The notes: generated by a model not told the origin, from the letters alone. Numbered from the stretch's first letter, positions 1-10,518 are shown. The stretch is 64,000 nt of DNA from Paraspadella gotoi (GCA_051294375.1 CM119265.1:1852280-1916279); one strand, 5' to 3'. Translations and numbers: made by a program.

Positions 1-290
1 CCGTCCGACTGACCGACTGGACTCGTACCCTACTGTATCCCCCGAAGATGTAAGGCCGAGGCTCCTCCGCCCCCAACGTTTGGCGCCGGGGTGGGGTCTC
101 CGCCGTCGCCCCCATGTCATCGCCGCCTCCTGTTTTACAAAAAGCAAATAAGAACGACGGATTACGACGAAAGTTTATGTCCAACAGGTGATGACCATTG
201 GTCACTGTAGGTCCAAAGCCCTGAGCGCCAGATGTCGAGAGAAGGCTAACACCCCTGATATTACACCTGTCCCCCCGTTGCTATAATTGC
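1..290 (+). repeat. Divergent SINE-like tail
   Basis: The stretch from about 185 to 290 (tgatgaccattggtcactg, then ccccgttgctataatt) resembles the tail of the SINE-like repeats at 20187-20458 and 63538-63793, in the same orientation as the 20187 copy. It is much more degraded, and the head cannot be aligned by eye. It lies in the first intron of the gene whose exon 1 is at 701-980. Confidence 0.45.
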
Positions 291-302
291 TTATTTATAT
301 CA

Positions 303-535
303 ACGGAATGGACCTATAAACGGACTTGGTTGGACTAGTGATGTGATTGCTCGTCTCCTTCACGAATCATCATAATGCCGACGATTTACAGACCTTACTT
401 CAACCTTAAAATGACCAATGACCGACAGAGGAACCGACGGAGGGATTGATGGTCAAAATTGCTAAGAGAACTAAGCATTCTTCCCAACATCCAAACTCAA
501 GAAAGAACTCTTCTTCAAATAATCATTAAATTGTT
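303..535. repeat. Interspersed repeat, family D, copy 1
   Basis: This stretch aligns over about 220 bp with 9672-9900. Both begin with caacggaa-gga-c and share gtgatgtgattg, cgcagacctta/tacagacctta and a run ending near aagaaac. No protein or inverted termini are visible, so it is probably a non-autonomous mobile element of unknown class. It lies in the intron downstream of the 701-980 exon. Confidence 0.5.
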
Positions 536-700
536 TACATTGTCATCACATTTGTCTTAACCTTTGTCATCGTGTCATCGTTACCTATGTCATCACCCTA
601 ATAATTGTCCGTCATTAATAAAACTATTGTCAACGATATTTACCGTCATATTACAATAACAAGTATGTACAATGTTTAATTTAAATCCAACACGACTTAC

Positions 701-980
701 CGCCTAGAGACATTCTCGCCATCGACGGAACGAGTCCCGCGTCCGATCCGACGGTCGTTCCTTCGCAGCCGATCGGAGAACGCCGCACGCCCGCGTTACC
801 CGAGGATCCCGTAGAGGGCAAAGAAACAACGGCGCCGCCGCCCGGGATGCGCGGTGAAAATACCGGTTGGCGTAGAGCGCCGCGAGAGATGGAACCCGGA
901 GGCGTGGCCTCGTCGACGGTGGCGAGACGGGCGCGACCGCGAGCGCGTCCGCGGCATCGAGATTTCGAAGTTTCCGACAT
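701..980 (-). CDS. First exon of an RG-rich protein, possibly PIWI family (partial)
   Basis: The open frame starts at an ATG (980-978) and runs 93 codons to a strong donor, GTAAGT, at 700-699, ending in phase 1. The rest of the gene lies beyond the left edge. The protein begins MSETSKSRCRGRARGRARL and has scattered RG dipeptides followed by a Gly/Ser/Pro-rich stretch. PIWI-clade Argonautes typically begin with clustered RG/GRARGRAR motifs that are methylated and bound by Tudor proteins, and this start resembles that pattern. No PAZ or PIWI domain is in the window, so the family call rests only on composition. Other RG-rich RNA-binding proteins remain possible. Exon 1 starts 257 bp past the UBE2T stop, in the same orientation. 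Confidence 0.4.
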
Positions 981-1236
981 TTTTCTTTTTTTTTCTTTTT
1001 GTTTTTTATAATTAATGGACCATTTAATTGTGCCTGAGTTTAAACCGAAAAAAAGGCAACAATGAACGATGGATTAACGAAACCGTTAAAAAAAACAACC
1101 ACAAAAACAGAGTAATTTTTAAGAATGTAAATAATCGACGACTTAAAGTTGAGGAATGAGAGAGCGAATGGAATCGATTAAAGAGTTACTTTGACGATTT
1201 TTATTAATTTCAATTAATATATTAGGTTGATTATTA

Positions 1237-2505
1237 TTAAGTCAAAACGTTCCCGGACGTCGTCCTTTGTTTTTTCGCCCGCGGAGACTCAAAGTCTCGA
1301 TCTTCGAATTCGTCGTCGTCGTCGAAGTCAAAAAGATCGATGTCGCTGTCGTCGAAAGGGTCGACGGCTGCGGCGGCAGAAGCGGCAGCGGCGGCAGGGT
1401 TGGTGGTGGAAGCGGTGGATGGCTCAACAGAGGGGTTGGCGGCGGGTTCGATCGAGTCTTTGGAAGCGTCCTTCGAGCTGGGAAATCTTTTGACCCCAAA
1501 AACTTCGGCGACGCCTTTCGACGTAGAGAGTTTTTTCGACGAGTGGACGTCGTTAGCCGAAGCAGCGTTCCGCGCGGCGGTGGCGCTCGTTTCTTCGCTG
1601 GCGGCGCCGTTCTGCGACGCGTGGCGCCGCGTCCAGGAGGCGGCGTTCGCGTTAAACTTTTCCCGATCGGTTTTGTATTCGGCGGAAATTTCTTCCATGA
1701 GAGGATCGTCCGGGTTGGGCTCGTTCATGAGAAGCTGAGGATTGAAGAGGAGGGGAAGGGAAGGGAGGGGAGAGAAGATTGGGGAGAGGGGAAGATAGGA
1801 GAAAGGAGGGGAAAGGAGAAGGGAGGAGAGAGGAAATGGGGGGAGAGGAGAAGGGAGGAGAGAGGAAAAGGTAGAAGATAGGAAAAGGAAGGGGAGAGAA
1901 AAAGGAAGGAGAAAGAAAAAGGAGGGAGAAAGAAAAAGGAAGGGGAGATGGGAAGATAGGAGAGAGAAGAAGGGATAGGAAAGAAGTTAGGAGAGAAGAG
2001 AGAAAGCAGAGAAGCCGTGCGATGAATTTCTATTTTCGATTTTCTAACTCTTTACTAAAGAATCTTTAGTCTTTCCTAATTAAGAGATTTGAAGTTTAAA
2101 ATCCCGCCAATAATATTCCCTCGTTTCCCGCCAACAAAACCAAAAAGTAAATCCTCCTCCCCCTCTTACCTGAATCGATAAGAGCACGGTCTTGATGTTC
2201 GAACTCGGCCTCCACTCTCCCTTGGGCGGCATCTTGAGGACGTCGAGACAGATTCTTCCTCCAGCGTCGACGTTGGGATGATAGATCGGCGTCAAGAACT
2301 TGACGTGAGGCGGTTCGAAAGGATAACGAGCGGGGACGCGGACGTCGAGTTTGAAGACGCCGCCGCGGTAGGGCGTGTCGGATCCGCCCACGATGTTGGC
2401 CTGAAGATGGTCGAGCGAGTCGTCGACGCACCAGGCGGTGATGCCGGCCAATGGCGTCGACTTTAACATCGCCACCTCGTGCTTCATACGCCCGAGACGC
2501 TGCAT
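1237..2505 (-). CDS. UBE2T: Ubiquitin-conjugating enzyme E2 T
   Basis: There are two exons, 2505-2170 and 1734-1237, joined in phase 0 (donor CAG|GTAAGA, acceptor CTCAG|CTTCTC), giving 277 residues. The UBC fold spans about residues 1-150. It starts MQRLGRMKHE as in vertebrate UBE2T, has the HPN triad at 76-78 and the catalytic Cys at 86 (GGRICLDVLK), the same number as in the human enzyme. Exon 2 opens with LLMNEPNPDDPLM, diagnostic for this family. Known role: the E2 that works with FANCL to monoubiquitinate FANCD2/FANCI in interstrand crosslink repair. The C-terminal tail (about residues 150-277) is longer than in vertebrates and is Ala/Ser-rich with an acidic Asp/Phe patch (DSDIDLFDFDDDDEFED) of unknown function. 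The gene starts 220 bp past the TTC14 stop. Confidence 0.96.
1741..1999 (+). repeat. Polypurine tract in UBE2T intron
   Basis: About 260 bp of almost pure A/G on the plus strand, made of degenerate gggaaggaggagag units, fills much of the single UBE2T intron. The transcript therefore carries a long pyrimidine tract just upstream of nothing but intron. Such mirror-like purine runs can form triplex structures. Confidence 0.8.
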
Positions 2506-2724
2506 TTTCGCCCTCGAGCTTCAAAGGAGAAAAGTCATGAGTCGATGAAAGTTTGAAGCGCGCGAGAAATCATCGGAATAACAATAACAAAAACAAAATT
2601 GACTGAAAAAGAAAAACCAGCGAAGTTCGGATGTATGTCTAAAATTACTACAAAAAAAGTAGCGTCTACTAAACTATGCGATTTGCCGAAAGAACATACA
2701 AAAAAAAGGAATTGCGCGGATATT

Positions 2725-5700
2725 TTAACTCTTAAAAGTCCTCTTAATTTTCGGGCCCTCCGTCGCCCCTTTGGTCCCCGCGATTCCCTTCTTCTTATTC
2801 TCCTTCAAAGTCTTTAAGAAATTCTCCATTTCGTCCAAAGCAGAATTTTTCGCTTTATCGGCGGCGCGCGGCGAGGGCGGCGCCGCCGCCACCGGACGAG
2901 GCGGTTTTTTCGCGGAGCCGGCGCCGAGGGAGGGGCCGTTTGACTTTACGGCGCCGAAACCGACTTTTCCGTCCGGCGCTTTTCGTGAGTCGAGAGATTT
3001 ACGTCGTTCGACCGGGGATTTTCTCTTCCTTCTTTTATTTTTCTTACGTTTGTCGTCGGTTGAAGATGAAGACGACGACGACGACGAAGAAGAAGATGAC
3101 GACGTGGAAGACGAGGACCGACCGACCATAGACTTATCAACCCAAACGTCATTTGTCGCGCTGCGTCTTCTACTTTTCGACGCCGCGGCGCTCTTTTTCC
3201 GCGCTTCGCTTTTCGCGGCCTCTTTCGAAGATCCATTCCTGACGCCGTCACTCCCTGGAGACGGATTGGGCGTCGATGAATTATCTCGTCCAGTGGATCT
3301 CCCTCTTCGGATTTTTTCTCCATATTCAGTCTTGGGCGCATCGGTCTTCCGCGCATCGGTCTTGCGCACATCGGTCTTGCGCGCATCGGTCTTGCGCGCA
3401 TCGGTCTTGCGCGCATCGTCCTCCTTTGGCGCCTCCGACTTTCTCTTCGCCTCAGCAAGGTCGCGTCCTTCGAAATACTTGCCAGCGTCAGGAAACTTAC
3501 CCTCGTCAACATCGCGACGAGATTCCCCCGACTTTCTAGAATTCTCAGATCGTCGTGAGTCGGCGTCGCAAGAGGGCGCCTTTCCGGACGATGACGTCGT
3601 CCATTCATCGGCGCCGGATTTTCGCCGAGTTTTCCCCTTCTCACTTCCGGAGAGTTTTCGTCCCCTTTGCGGCGCTATCTTCGCCGTGGGCGACGACGAA
3701 GACGACGACCGCCTTTCATCCCGGCGCCGATCGACGCCAGATCGTCGTCGATCCTCCCGAGGCGATGATCTCGAGCGGCGTCGTCTCGACGACCCGCCCT
3801 TCTCGTCTTCCCTATACTGCAAAGGCGGCGTCATTTTCTTTCGCCGCCCCGGATCTGGAGAAACGGATGGACGTTTCGCGGAGGAGGCGTCGTCGTCGTC
3901 TCCACGGCGCCGGTTTTCGTTCGAAGACAAAGAAGAATCGGAATGACGCCGCTTTCTCGCCGACGCGGGATTAATCGATCGATCGCCTCGAGACGAATCC
4001 GGCGCTTTTTCTCTTCCTCTTCCTTCTCTCGAGAGATCGTACTTTTCGTAGATGATCCTCAAATCGTCTTCCTGATCGTCGTCTCGTCCGTTGGTCGATT
4101 TCCTTCGCCCCGACGTGGTCGCGGATCGAGGAGAGAAGGCGTCTCTTCTCTCTGGACTCATATCGCTCCTCATTCCCCCAAAGACCCTCCCTCCTCCCAC
4201 CCCATCGCCTCCGCCTCCCAGTCGCCCCAATCTCGTCCTCGCGTCGTCGCTCTTTGGTTTCAATTCGATGACCCGAGTGTAGATCTCTTTGGCGCCGTCG
4301 AGGTCGCCCTTCTCGGTGAGGGCGGCGCCCAACGCCATCAACGTCTCCGTGAGAAACTTCTTGGCGTTGTGGTGGGAGGGATCGTGGCGGAGGGCGAGCT
4401 CGAAATCCTCGATGGCGCGACGGAGGTGGTTGGCGCTGGCCTGGAGGGGGTTGGGGTGTGATTAAAAAAATACTTTCATTTGTAAAGCTACAATACTACA
4501 ATGAAATATCTAAATATTATTTCGAAAACTAAACCATGAAACCTTATTGAAAGTATCCCTAAGACAGTAAAAGAAACCTTTTAGTAAAACCATCTTAAAA
4601 GATATGAGAAGTAATCTTGACAGCTACAATATGCAAATGAGATCGAGGAACTCAATCTCATTTGAAATGATCTCAAAGTTACTCTCCCTCACCTGACACA
4701 CCCCCCTCGCCACGAGCCCCTCCACGTTGTCCGGATCGATCTTTAACGCCCGATTGAGACACAACATCGCCTCGACGCTCTTCCCGCGCTTGAGATCCTC
4801 CACGCCCTTGGAGACACTCTCCAAGGCCCACTTGGCGTATTGCGCCTTTGCCATGGCGGGCGCTCGTTGGGCTGCCGAATAGCGGAGGCCGTGGAGGCCG
4901 CGCATGAGCGTTGGGTGGCGGATGCCGAGCGACTCGTCGATCAGGAGGCGTCGACCGATGACGTCGAGGTTACCAGGATTCTTGAATTCGGCGAGCGACT
5001 CGAGGACGCGCTCGAAGTCGTAGCCGCGGGCGTCGAGGGCCGCGCGGTAATGAGAGGGCAGCTCATCGTCGGCGACGGGGCCGAGTTTGTTGCTAAGAGG
5101 CAATAGATTGATTGATTGATTGATCGATCGTCGGATTGGTAAGGGAATCCCCTCAAACGCTTACCTTACGGCCCCGGGAGCGACGAGCTCGCTCATGGTG
5201 AGCAGCAGCCTCATGGAGCCGTCCAACATGGCGCTCATGAACTTGACCTTAACGAGGTCCTTGGGGGAGAACTCTTCCAGCCGCATCTCCTTCTGGTGCT
5301 GTCGAGGCAAACCCCCGCAAAAACCCGTCACTTCCAGATCCTCCACCCAAACTTTGTTCGCGCGGGTTTTTTTTAGGACGAGGATGTTTTCGATTAGGTA
5401 TTATCGAGGGTTTATTAAAGTTTTAAAAGTGGTAGAAATACAGATAAGAATTAAGAAAAAGAAGAAAAGTTGAAGAGAAAAGTGAGCGAAACGGAGTTGA
5501 ATAAGGAAAAAAGAAAACCCAGCCCCCCCCCCAAAAAAAAAAGAATAAAAGGAATTTATGTTTTGTTTCCACGAAAGAAAAATCAGATGATCCGGGCATC
5601 AAGAGTCATATAAAGAAGAACGAAATTAAAGTTCAAATTTCCGAAAATGTTAAACAAAGTAAAAGTAAAAAGTAAAAAAAACAACAAAAAAAGAAAAGTC

Positions 5701-7806
5701 AAAGAAGCGGAGATGAAAGATCGGAGATCGGAGATAAAAATTGGGCGAATCAGTGAGTTGAGGTGATTGAGAAAAAATATGGTTGGCAAAGTAAGACATA
5801 TAGTTTTAGATGTCAGAAAAAGTCAAAAAAAGGAAAGAGGAAAATTGGAATTCGCGAAAACGTCGTTTCATTGTTTTTTTTAAAAAAGGTTTTGGGATGA
5901 ATTTCGCGTCGTCGTTGAGACAATCATCGTTGCCGAAAAACGATCGTACAGATTTGGGTTTTTTTTTTTTTTTAAATTTAATTTTCACGAAAATACATTT
6001 ATTGCATTAAACGAAATTTATAATTACGATTACATGGTTAACCATTAAGCAATTTGTATTACCCGTGAAACGTGGATTAAATTGTGTCCCAAAGGTGCAG
6101 CGGGAAGTCGGGAAATGTGGGAGGATGTTGGCAGAAGTCGAGAAAAGGATCGGTGACCATCAATGAATCCCGCGTCGCGATACAACGTCCAACATCAAAG
6201 TTGTTTTGTTGTTTTGTTTTGTAATAAATTTGTTTTTCACGGCGCCGTTTAATGAAGAGAGGGATGGTCGGGCGTCGGCGTTGACCGGTTGGGTTTGTCA
6301 TGGGGGGAAAATTGCGACGACTGATCAATTCGTTCGAGAAACATTCCAATACCGCATACATATCTCACTCAAACTTAGTCATAGATATATATATTAACAG
6401 TTTCAAAATAAAATTGGGCGAGTGGTTATCGAAATGAAAATTGAGACGAACCGCACCTGGGTGAGAGTCCGAAGTGCAGAGCAGCAGCAAAACGAGGCAA
6501 TTCTCTTGGACCGACTTGACCGAACAGAAAAGGATGTCACCGACTTGAAGTCTGGATATGACGATTCCAAAATTAATTTATTATATAAACATTCTTTGAA
6601 ATATTTTCCACTTCATAGATAGGGAAGCCAGGTACTCTGGGAGTGAATAAACGAGACTGTGAGAGAGTCTTGATTCAAAGCTTGCAGGGACCTGCTATGT
6701 CATTATCTTGTAAGAGTGATGGAGGCCTTAAACCACCAAAGCCTGTCCAAAGTCAGGGGCAAGATAGCTTATTTATTAAATGAATGGATAATTTTTATAT
6801 TGGTTGTACCAATTTCATAACAATTTAAATGAAATATTAGATCTACCAATATAGATATTTTCTCGTTTATTTTATGAAATTGGTACAACCAATATAAAAA
6901 TTATCCATTCATTTAATAAATAAGCTATCTTGCCCATTTTATTTTTCCCCCCTTTTTTTTCTGTTTTACAGATTTTTATTTTTTATTTTCTACGTGCTTT
7001 TATTTTGAATTTCTTTTTATCTTACATTTTTTCCCCCTTTTTTTCTTTTCCTTTTTCACTTTTCACTTTCCTCTTCCCTTTTCCTTTTTTCACTTTCCTC
7101 TTCCCTTTTCCTTTCAAACCTCCACTTCTTTCCTCACCCTTGGACGAATTTCCTCTTCCTCTCTCCGACGTCGAGCTCCATCCAAACCTCGAGCGGCGGC
7201 ATCCTTCCCGAGCAGCCCGTCTCCTCTTCCTCCTCCAGCGCCGACTCAAGGAGTTAAAAAAAGGAAGGAAGAGAGTGAAGAGACGCGGGAAAGAAAGAGA
7301 GAGAGAGCGAGAGAGAGAGAGACACTAACCCTGGCGGAGAGGAGACGGTCCATCTCCTCGAGAGGCTTGAAGAGGATGTCCGCTTTGCGAGACACGAAGG
7401 TCAAGAGTTTGGTGGAGAAGGCGGCGTCGGCGTCCGGGCGGGAGGAAGGGCGTTGGGGGAGGGGTTCCGGGGGCGCGGAACTGCGGGGGGGGGCAGGAGA
7501 AGGGATTGAAAGTTTGAATCATCTTGCGATGAGATTATCTTGTAAGAGAGATGGAGTCATGGAGACCATAGCCTGTCAAAAGCTAGGAGCATGGCTAAAT
7601 GATTAATTTTTATATGGATTAATTTAATAATATTAACTAATTAATTAAATTAATTAGCCACACGCATTAATCTCCAACCGCCTCTGCTCTCACCTCCCGA
7701 TTCCCGGATCGAGTTTCGGCCAAAGTTCCGGTTGGTCGGCCTCCAACGCTTCGCAGAGACGCCGCCCGTGGAAGGCCACGGCGCCGGCCACCAAATCCTC
7801 GTCCAT
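2725..7806 (-). CDS. TTC14: Tetratricopeptide repeat protein 14 (S1 domain plus TPR)
   Basis: Seven exons with matching phases: 7806-7694, 7480-7330, 7244-7138, 6551-6457, 5351-5165, 5092-4693 and 4440-2725, giving 922 residues. The start MDEDLVAGAVAFHGRR follows an in-frame stop and resembles the vertebrate start. Residues about 65-75 (FVSRKADILF) and 103-110 (MPPLEVWM) are TTC14 signatures. Exons 4-5 (about 124-215) encode a divergent S1 RNA-binding domain. Exon 6 gives LMRGLHGL and the first TPR; exon 7 opens with two more TPRs (about 352-425). The rest (about 430-922) is a Ser/Arg/Lys/Asp-rich disordered tail with six tandem KTD-type pentapeptides (about 691-720) and a run of about 16 serines. 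Function is poorly known; TTC14 is usually regarded as a nuclear RNA-associated protein. The 95-nt fourth exon is easy to miss but is fixed by phase 2 in, phase 1 out. Confidence 0.95.
4468..4690. repeat. Intronic repeat family C in TTC14 intron 6
   Basis: This repeat fills most of the 251-bp intron. It aligns along its length with 28549-28760 in the SLC5 gene: both contain ttgt-aagctaca, atctaaatatta, aaagta and a short inverted repeat, caaatgagat ... atctcatttg. Shorter copies of the core occur at about 9950, 15455, 29965 and 35195. No coding capacity is visible. Confidence 0.65.
6590..6820 (+). repeat. Interspersed repeat family B, full-length-like copy
   Basis: This copy aligns with 56345-56595 over about 230 bp, sharing gggaagccaggtactctggg, cctgctatgtcattatcttg and the 3' end ggttgtaccaatttcat. 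Partial copies are at 7509-7625, 21029-21115, 34483-34562, 38190-38310 and 53765-53830. It lies in TTC14 intron 3. No open frame or polymerase III boxes are obvious, so it is a non-autonomous element of unknown class. Confidence 0.75.
6757..6935. repeat. Perfect 64-bp inverted repeat
   Basis: Positions 6757-6820 and 6872-6935 are exact reverse complements (64 bp) around a 51-bp spacer. Both arms are the 3' end of repeat family B, so two copies sit tail to tail. In the TTC14 transcript this part of intron 3 would fold into a long perfect hairpin. Confidence 0.95.
7509..7625 (+). repeat. Family B repeat fragment
   Basis: This fragment in TTC14 intron 1 shares attatcttgtaagagagatgga and atagcctgtcaaaag with the copies at 6690 and 56470, then diverges. 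It lacks the 5' half of the family. Confidence 0.6.
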
Positions 7807-7996
7807 TTCTCCGGCGTCGAGAGAAATATCCGGCAAAAGCGATTCACTTTACGGTTTAATATTTTTATTCAATAGTTACAAAGCGTCGGAAAATCTAATT
7901 GCGCTGGAAATTATAATAAATAAAAAGATTGTAAAAAAGATAATCAAGAGTCAACGTTCTTAACGACAAAGCAAAAACGAATGCGGCTTAGAAATT

Positions 7997-8057
7997 GGGT
8001 TGGGGTGATCCCTTTTGGGTTGGGGTGATCCCTTTTGGGTTGGGGGTGATCCCTTTT
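7997..8057. repeat. 20-bp tandem repeat, three copies
   Basis: The unit gggttggggtgatccctttt occurs three times, the last with one extra G. It lies between the SURF1 stop (8106) and the TTC14 start (7806), a 299-bp spacer that shows nothing else of note. Confidence 0.9.
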
Positions 8058-8105
8058 TCTTTTCTCGGTGATCCAGGGTTGCGTCGGAAAAAGTCAGGAA
8101 GGAAG

Positions 8106-10518
8106 TCATTTAACGTATCTGAACCACCAGAGGACAGAGGTGAGAACTGCCAGTGAGAACCAGGTGACGATGTAAGACAAATGTTCGTTTCTTAGAGTCA
8201 CACGAGTTTGACCTAGAAATACGAAGTTATGGTGGCTGAAAGGAATTAGGGTGATACGGCAACAGCCGGGTTGCCTGTGATGCCCATTGGGATGGGGTAT
8301 CTCACTGTCACTGGGGCGGTTACCCTAGGACGGTCTCGCTTTGCCAACGCAGAGGGAAGTCGTTAGGACTGGATGGAACGCAACGCCTGGGACGGTGCGT
8401 TCCCCCTCTTAGCCAATGGGATTGGCTGAACGCTAATGGACGTGAGGCGGTGTGAATATACCACCACAGTGACACCAAAAGATATCAGCGAAAACATGCA
8501 AGAAAGTCACCTCCGATGGGTCCGCCTTGGACGGAGCTCTTGGCGTCCGCGTCGAGAAAAACAGGCGTCGTCTTCATCTTCTCCGCCAGAGCTAAAATAT
8601 TCGGGGAATAATAATTATTAACTTATGGCAACAGCCGGGTTGCCTGTGATGCCCAATGGAATGGGGCATCACACTGTTGGCTTTGGGGGCTTCCGACCCT
8701 CAGTGTCGCCTCCAGTCACTGGCGCGGTTACCCTAGGACGGTCTCGCTTTGCCAACGCAGAGGGAAGTCGTTAGGACTGTGGATGGAACACTACGCCTTG
8801 GATGGTGTTTTCCCCCTCTGAGCCAATGGATTTTGGCTGAAGGATGGTGGACGTGAGGCGGTGTGAATATACCGCCACAAACTTTAATTATTTTTATTTT
8901 TATTTTTTATTTTATTTACTTATCAATATTTTCTTTTTGTTTTTGCAAATCAGTTCATCGACGACGACAAGGAGGAACGCCATCTCTACTCACCAAAGAC
9001 GTCGCGACTTTGCCAGACGTTTGACGTTCGATCGTTGGACGTTAAATACGCGTTTCGGTCCGAGTGACGCACCACGCCCACCAGATCCACCTGGCGATGA
9101 AAAGAAAAAGAGAAGTTGACGTCCGCGTCACCAAGGAGACGATCGACGAACGCATCGGACTCACCTCGCCCGCGATTTGACCTTCGAGTCGAGTCGATGG
9201 ATCCATCTTCTCCTTCGGGACCCAACCTCGATTCACGATGATGCGGTCGCCCTGTATTCAAATAATGATATACAATTATAACAACATTAACAATATAACA
9301 TTGATAAAATGGGAGGAAAAACCTCGTGCGGTCCTTCTGTCAAGACGAACGGCGTCAAGACATGAGCGCCGATCCCAGAGGAGCTCGACATCATCCCGCC
9401 GCGGACGCCGCTCTCGAAGGAGAGAGCTCTTGACGAGGGGAGATGAAGACTTCGGCCGAGTGATCGAAGAAACCGCGGACGGAAATCTGAAGAATGTGGG
9501 GAAAGGGGGGGAAAGGGGGGTGGGGGGGAGAAAGGGGGAAAGGGGGGGGGGGGGGGGGGGGGGAGAAAGGGGGAAAGGGGGAGAAAGGGAGGGTAGGGGG
9601 AAAAGCGGTTAACATTGTGGGGTAATAATAATTGATCAATTATCATCTCATTGAAATATCTAGATTAAAACTTCATCAACGGAAGGGACCAATGGACAAA
9701 CTTGGTCGCCCTTGTGATGTGATTGGTCGTCCTCTTTGCGAATTATCGAACAGGCGACGAATCGCAGACCTTATCCAGCGTAAGTCCGACCAATGAGAGA
9801 CTAAGAGATTGTCGATGGATCTCAAAAACACTCTCTCACATGACATCCTACCCTCAAGAAACAAACCTTATTAAAAATTGTACTCGAATAATAAATTGAT
9901 TGTTTGCTCTGTCTGTCATCAATTTCAGTAATTTGTGAATTATTTTAAATGAGATCCAGTCCGTCAATCTCATTTGCATATTGTCGGGTTCAGATTAAGT
10001 ATTGATAAATAATATTTAATAAATATTCCGTCATTGATTAATAAACAATAATTTGCCTTAACTTATTAATTACCCTTCGTTAATTTGAAGAAACGTCAAC
10101 GACAAGAAGGACGATACTTGATGCATTTCCCCCACCTTGTTGTATTCGAGGAGCTGAAGGTCGTTGAGGTCATAGGGAAGGAGGCTCGGGGTTCGGGTCA
10201 TCTTCGAGTCCAACTCCTCGATCAGATTCAATTTCCACTCGCGACGTCGGACCTTTTTATAAGAGGGACTGATTACATTACAATACAATACAACACGCAG
10301 TAAGTGATCAATACCTGCCAGCATCCGAGACCAAAGGCAGTGGCCGGGATGATCAGGACAAAGTAGGGTCTCTTGTTTCTAAACTCTCGTTTCTTTCCGG
10401 CGCCGGCGAGTTCGGCGACCGACGCCGCCCGACGCCGCGACGACGAGAATTCGCGCCGAGGGAGGGAATCGACGCCGCGGCGGAGCAGCGGCGAATTGAA
10501 GAAAAACGCCGCCGCCAT
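8106..10518 (-). CDS. SURF1: SURF1, cytochrome c oxidase assembly factor (one-base frameshift in exon 3)
   Basis: Seven exons: 10518-10315, 10252-10136, 9486-9323, 9251-9165, 9090-8994, 8591-8511 and 8212-8106, about 285 residues. SURF1 is an inner-membrane mitochondrial protein needed for early assembly of complex IV. The N-terminus (about 1-48) is Arg/Ser-rich without acids, as in a presequence. The first membrane segment ([17 protein letters not shown], about 52-68) ends in the family GxxW motif. [31 protein letters not shown] and [16 protein letters not shown] are all present, and the second membrane helix is at the C-terminus. All phases match, but inside exon 3 the frame must shift by one base near 9395 (a CCC on the plus strand) between [10 protein letters not shown] and MMSSSSGIG. 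Either a base is missing from the assembly or the allele is broken. Introns hold two SINE-like copies and a G-rich tract. Confidence 0.93.
8253..8466 (-). repeat. SINE-like element, second family (internally deleted)
   Basis: Between SURF1 exons 6 and 7. It shares ggcaacagccgggttgcctg, gttaccctaggacggtctcg, ccaacgcagagggaagtcgt and a final ggcggtgtgaatatacc with 8629-8875 and 63538-63793. It lacks about 40 bp after the hairpin. Read on the minus strand it has a possible A box, TGGCTAAGAGG; the B box is degenerate. Confidence 0.75.
8629..8875 (-). repeat. SINE-like element, second family (full copy)
   Basis: A nearly full copy in SURF1 intron 5, about 90 percent identical by eye to 63538-63793. 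On the minus strand it starts with a palindrome (GGCGGTATATTCACACCGCC), has an A-box-like TGGCTCAGAGG, and ends in a tail shared with the tRNA-derived SINE at 20187-20458, finishing GTTGCCATAA. Confidence 0.8.
9497..9605 (+). repeat. G-rich purine tract with a 22-G run
   Basis: A purine tract in SURF1 intron 2 with an uninterrupted run of G at 9542-9563 and many ggggg blocks around it. On the plus strand it could form G-quadruplexes. The SURF1 transcript carries the C-rich complement directly upstream of the exon 3 acceptor, where it acts as the pyrimidine tract. Confidence 0.85.
9672..9900. repeat. Interspersed repeat, family D, copy 2
   Basis: Second copy of the repeat seen at 303-535, in SURF1 intron 2, same orientation. 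Just beyond it, at about 9948-9990, is a core of family C (aatctcatttgcatattg). Confidence 0.5.

Noticed and set aside
6422-6622. Plus-strand 66-codon frame (MVIEMKIETNRTW...)
   Set aside because: It is the antisense of TTC14 exon 4; the minus-strand reading fits the S1 domain and splice phases.
7022-7328. Low-complexity proteins from the CT/GA tract
   Set aside because: Pure repeat translation in an intron of TTC14 without any family signal.
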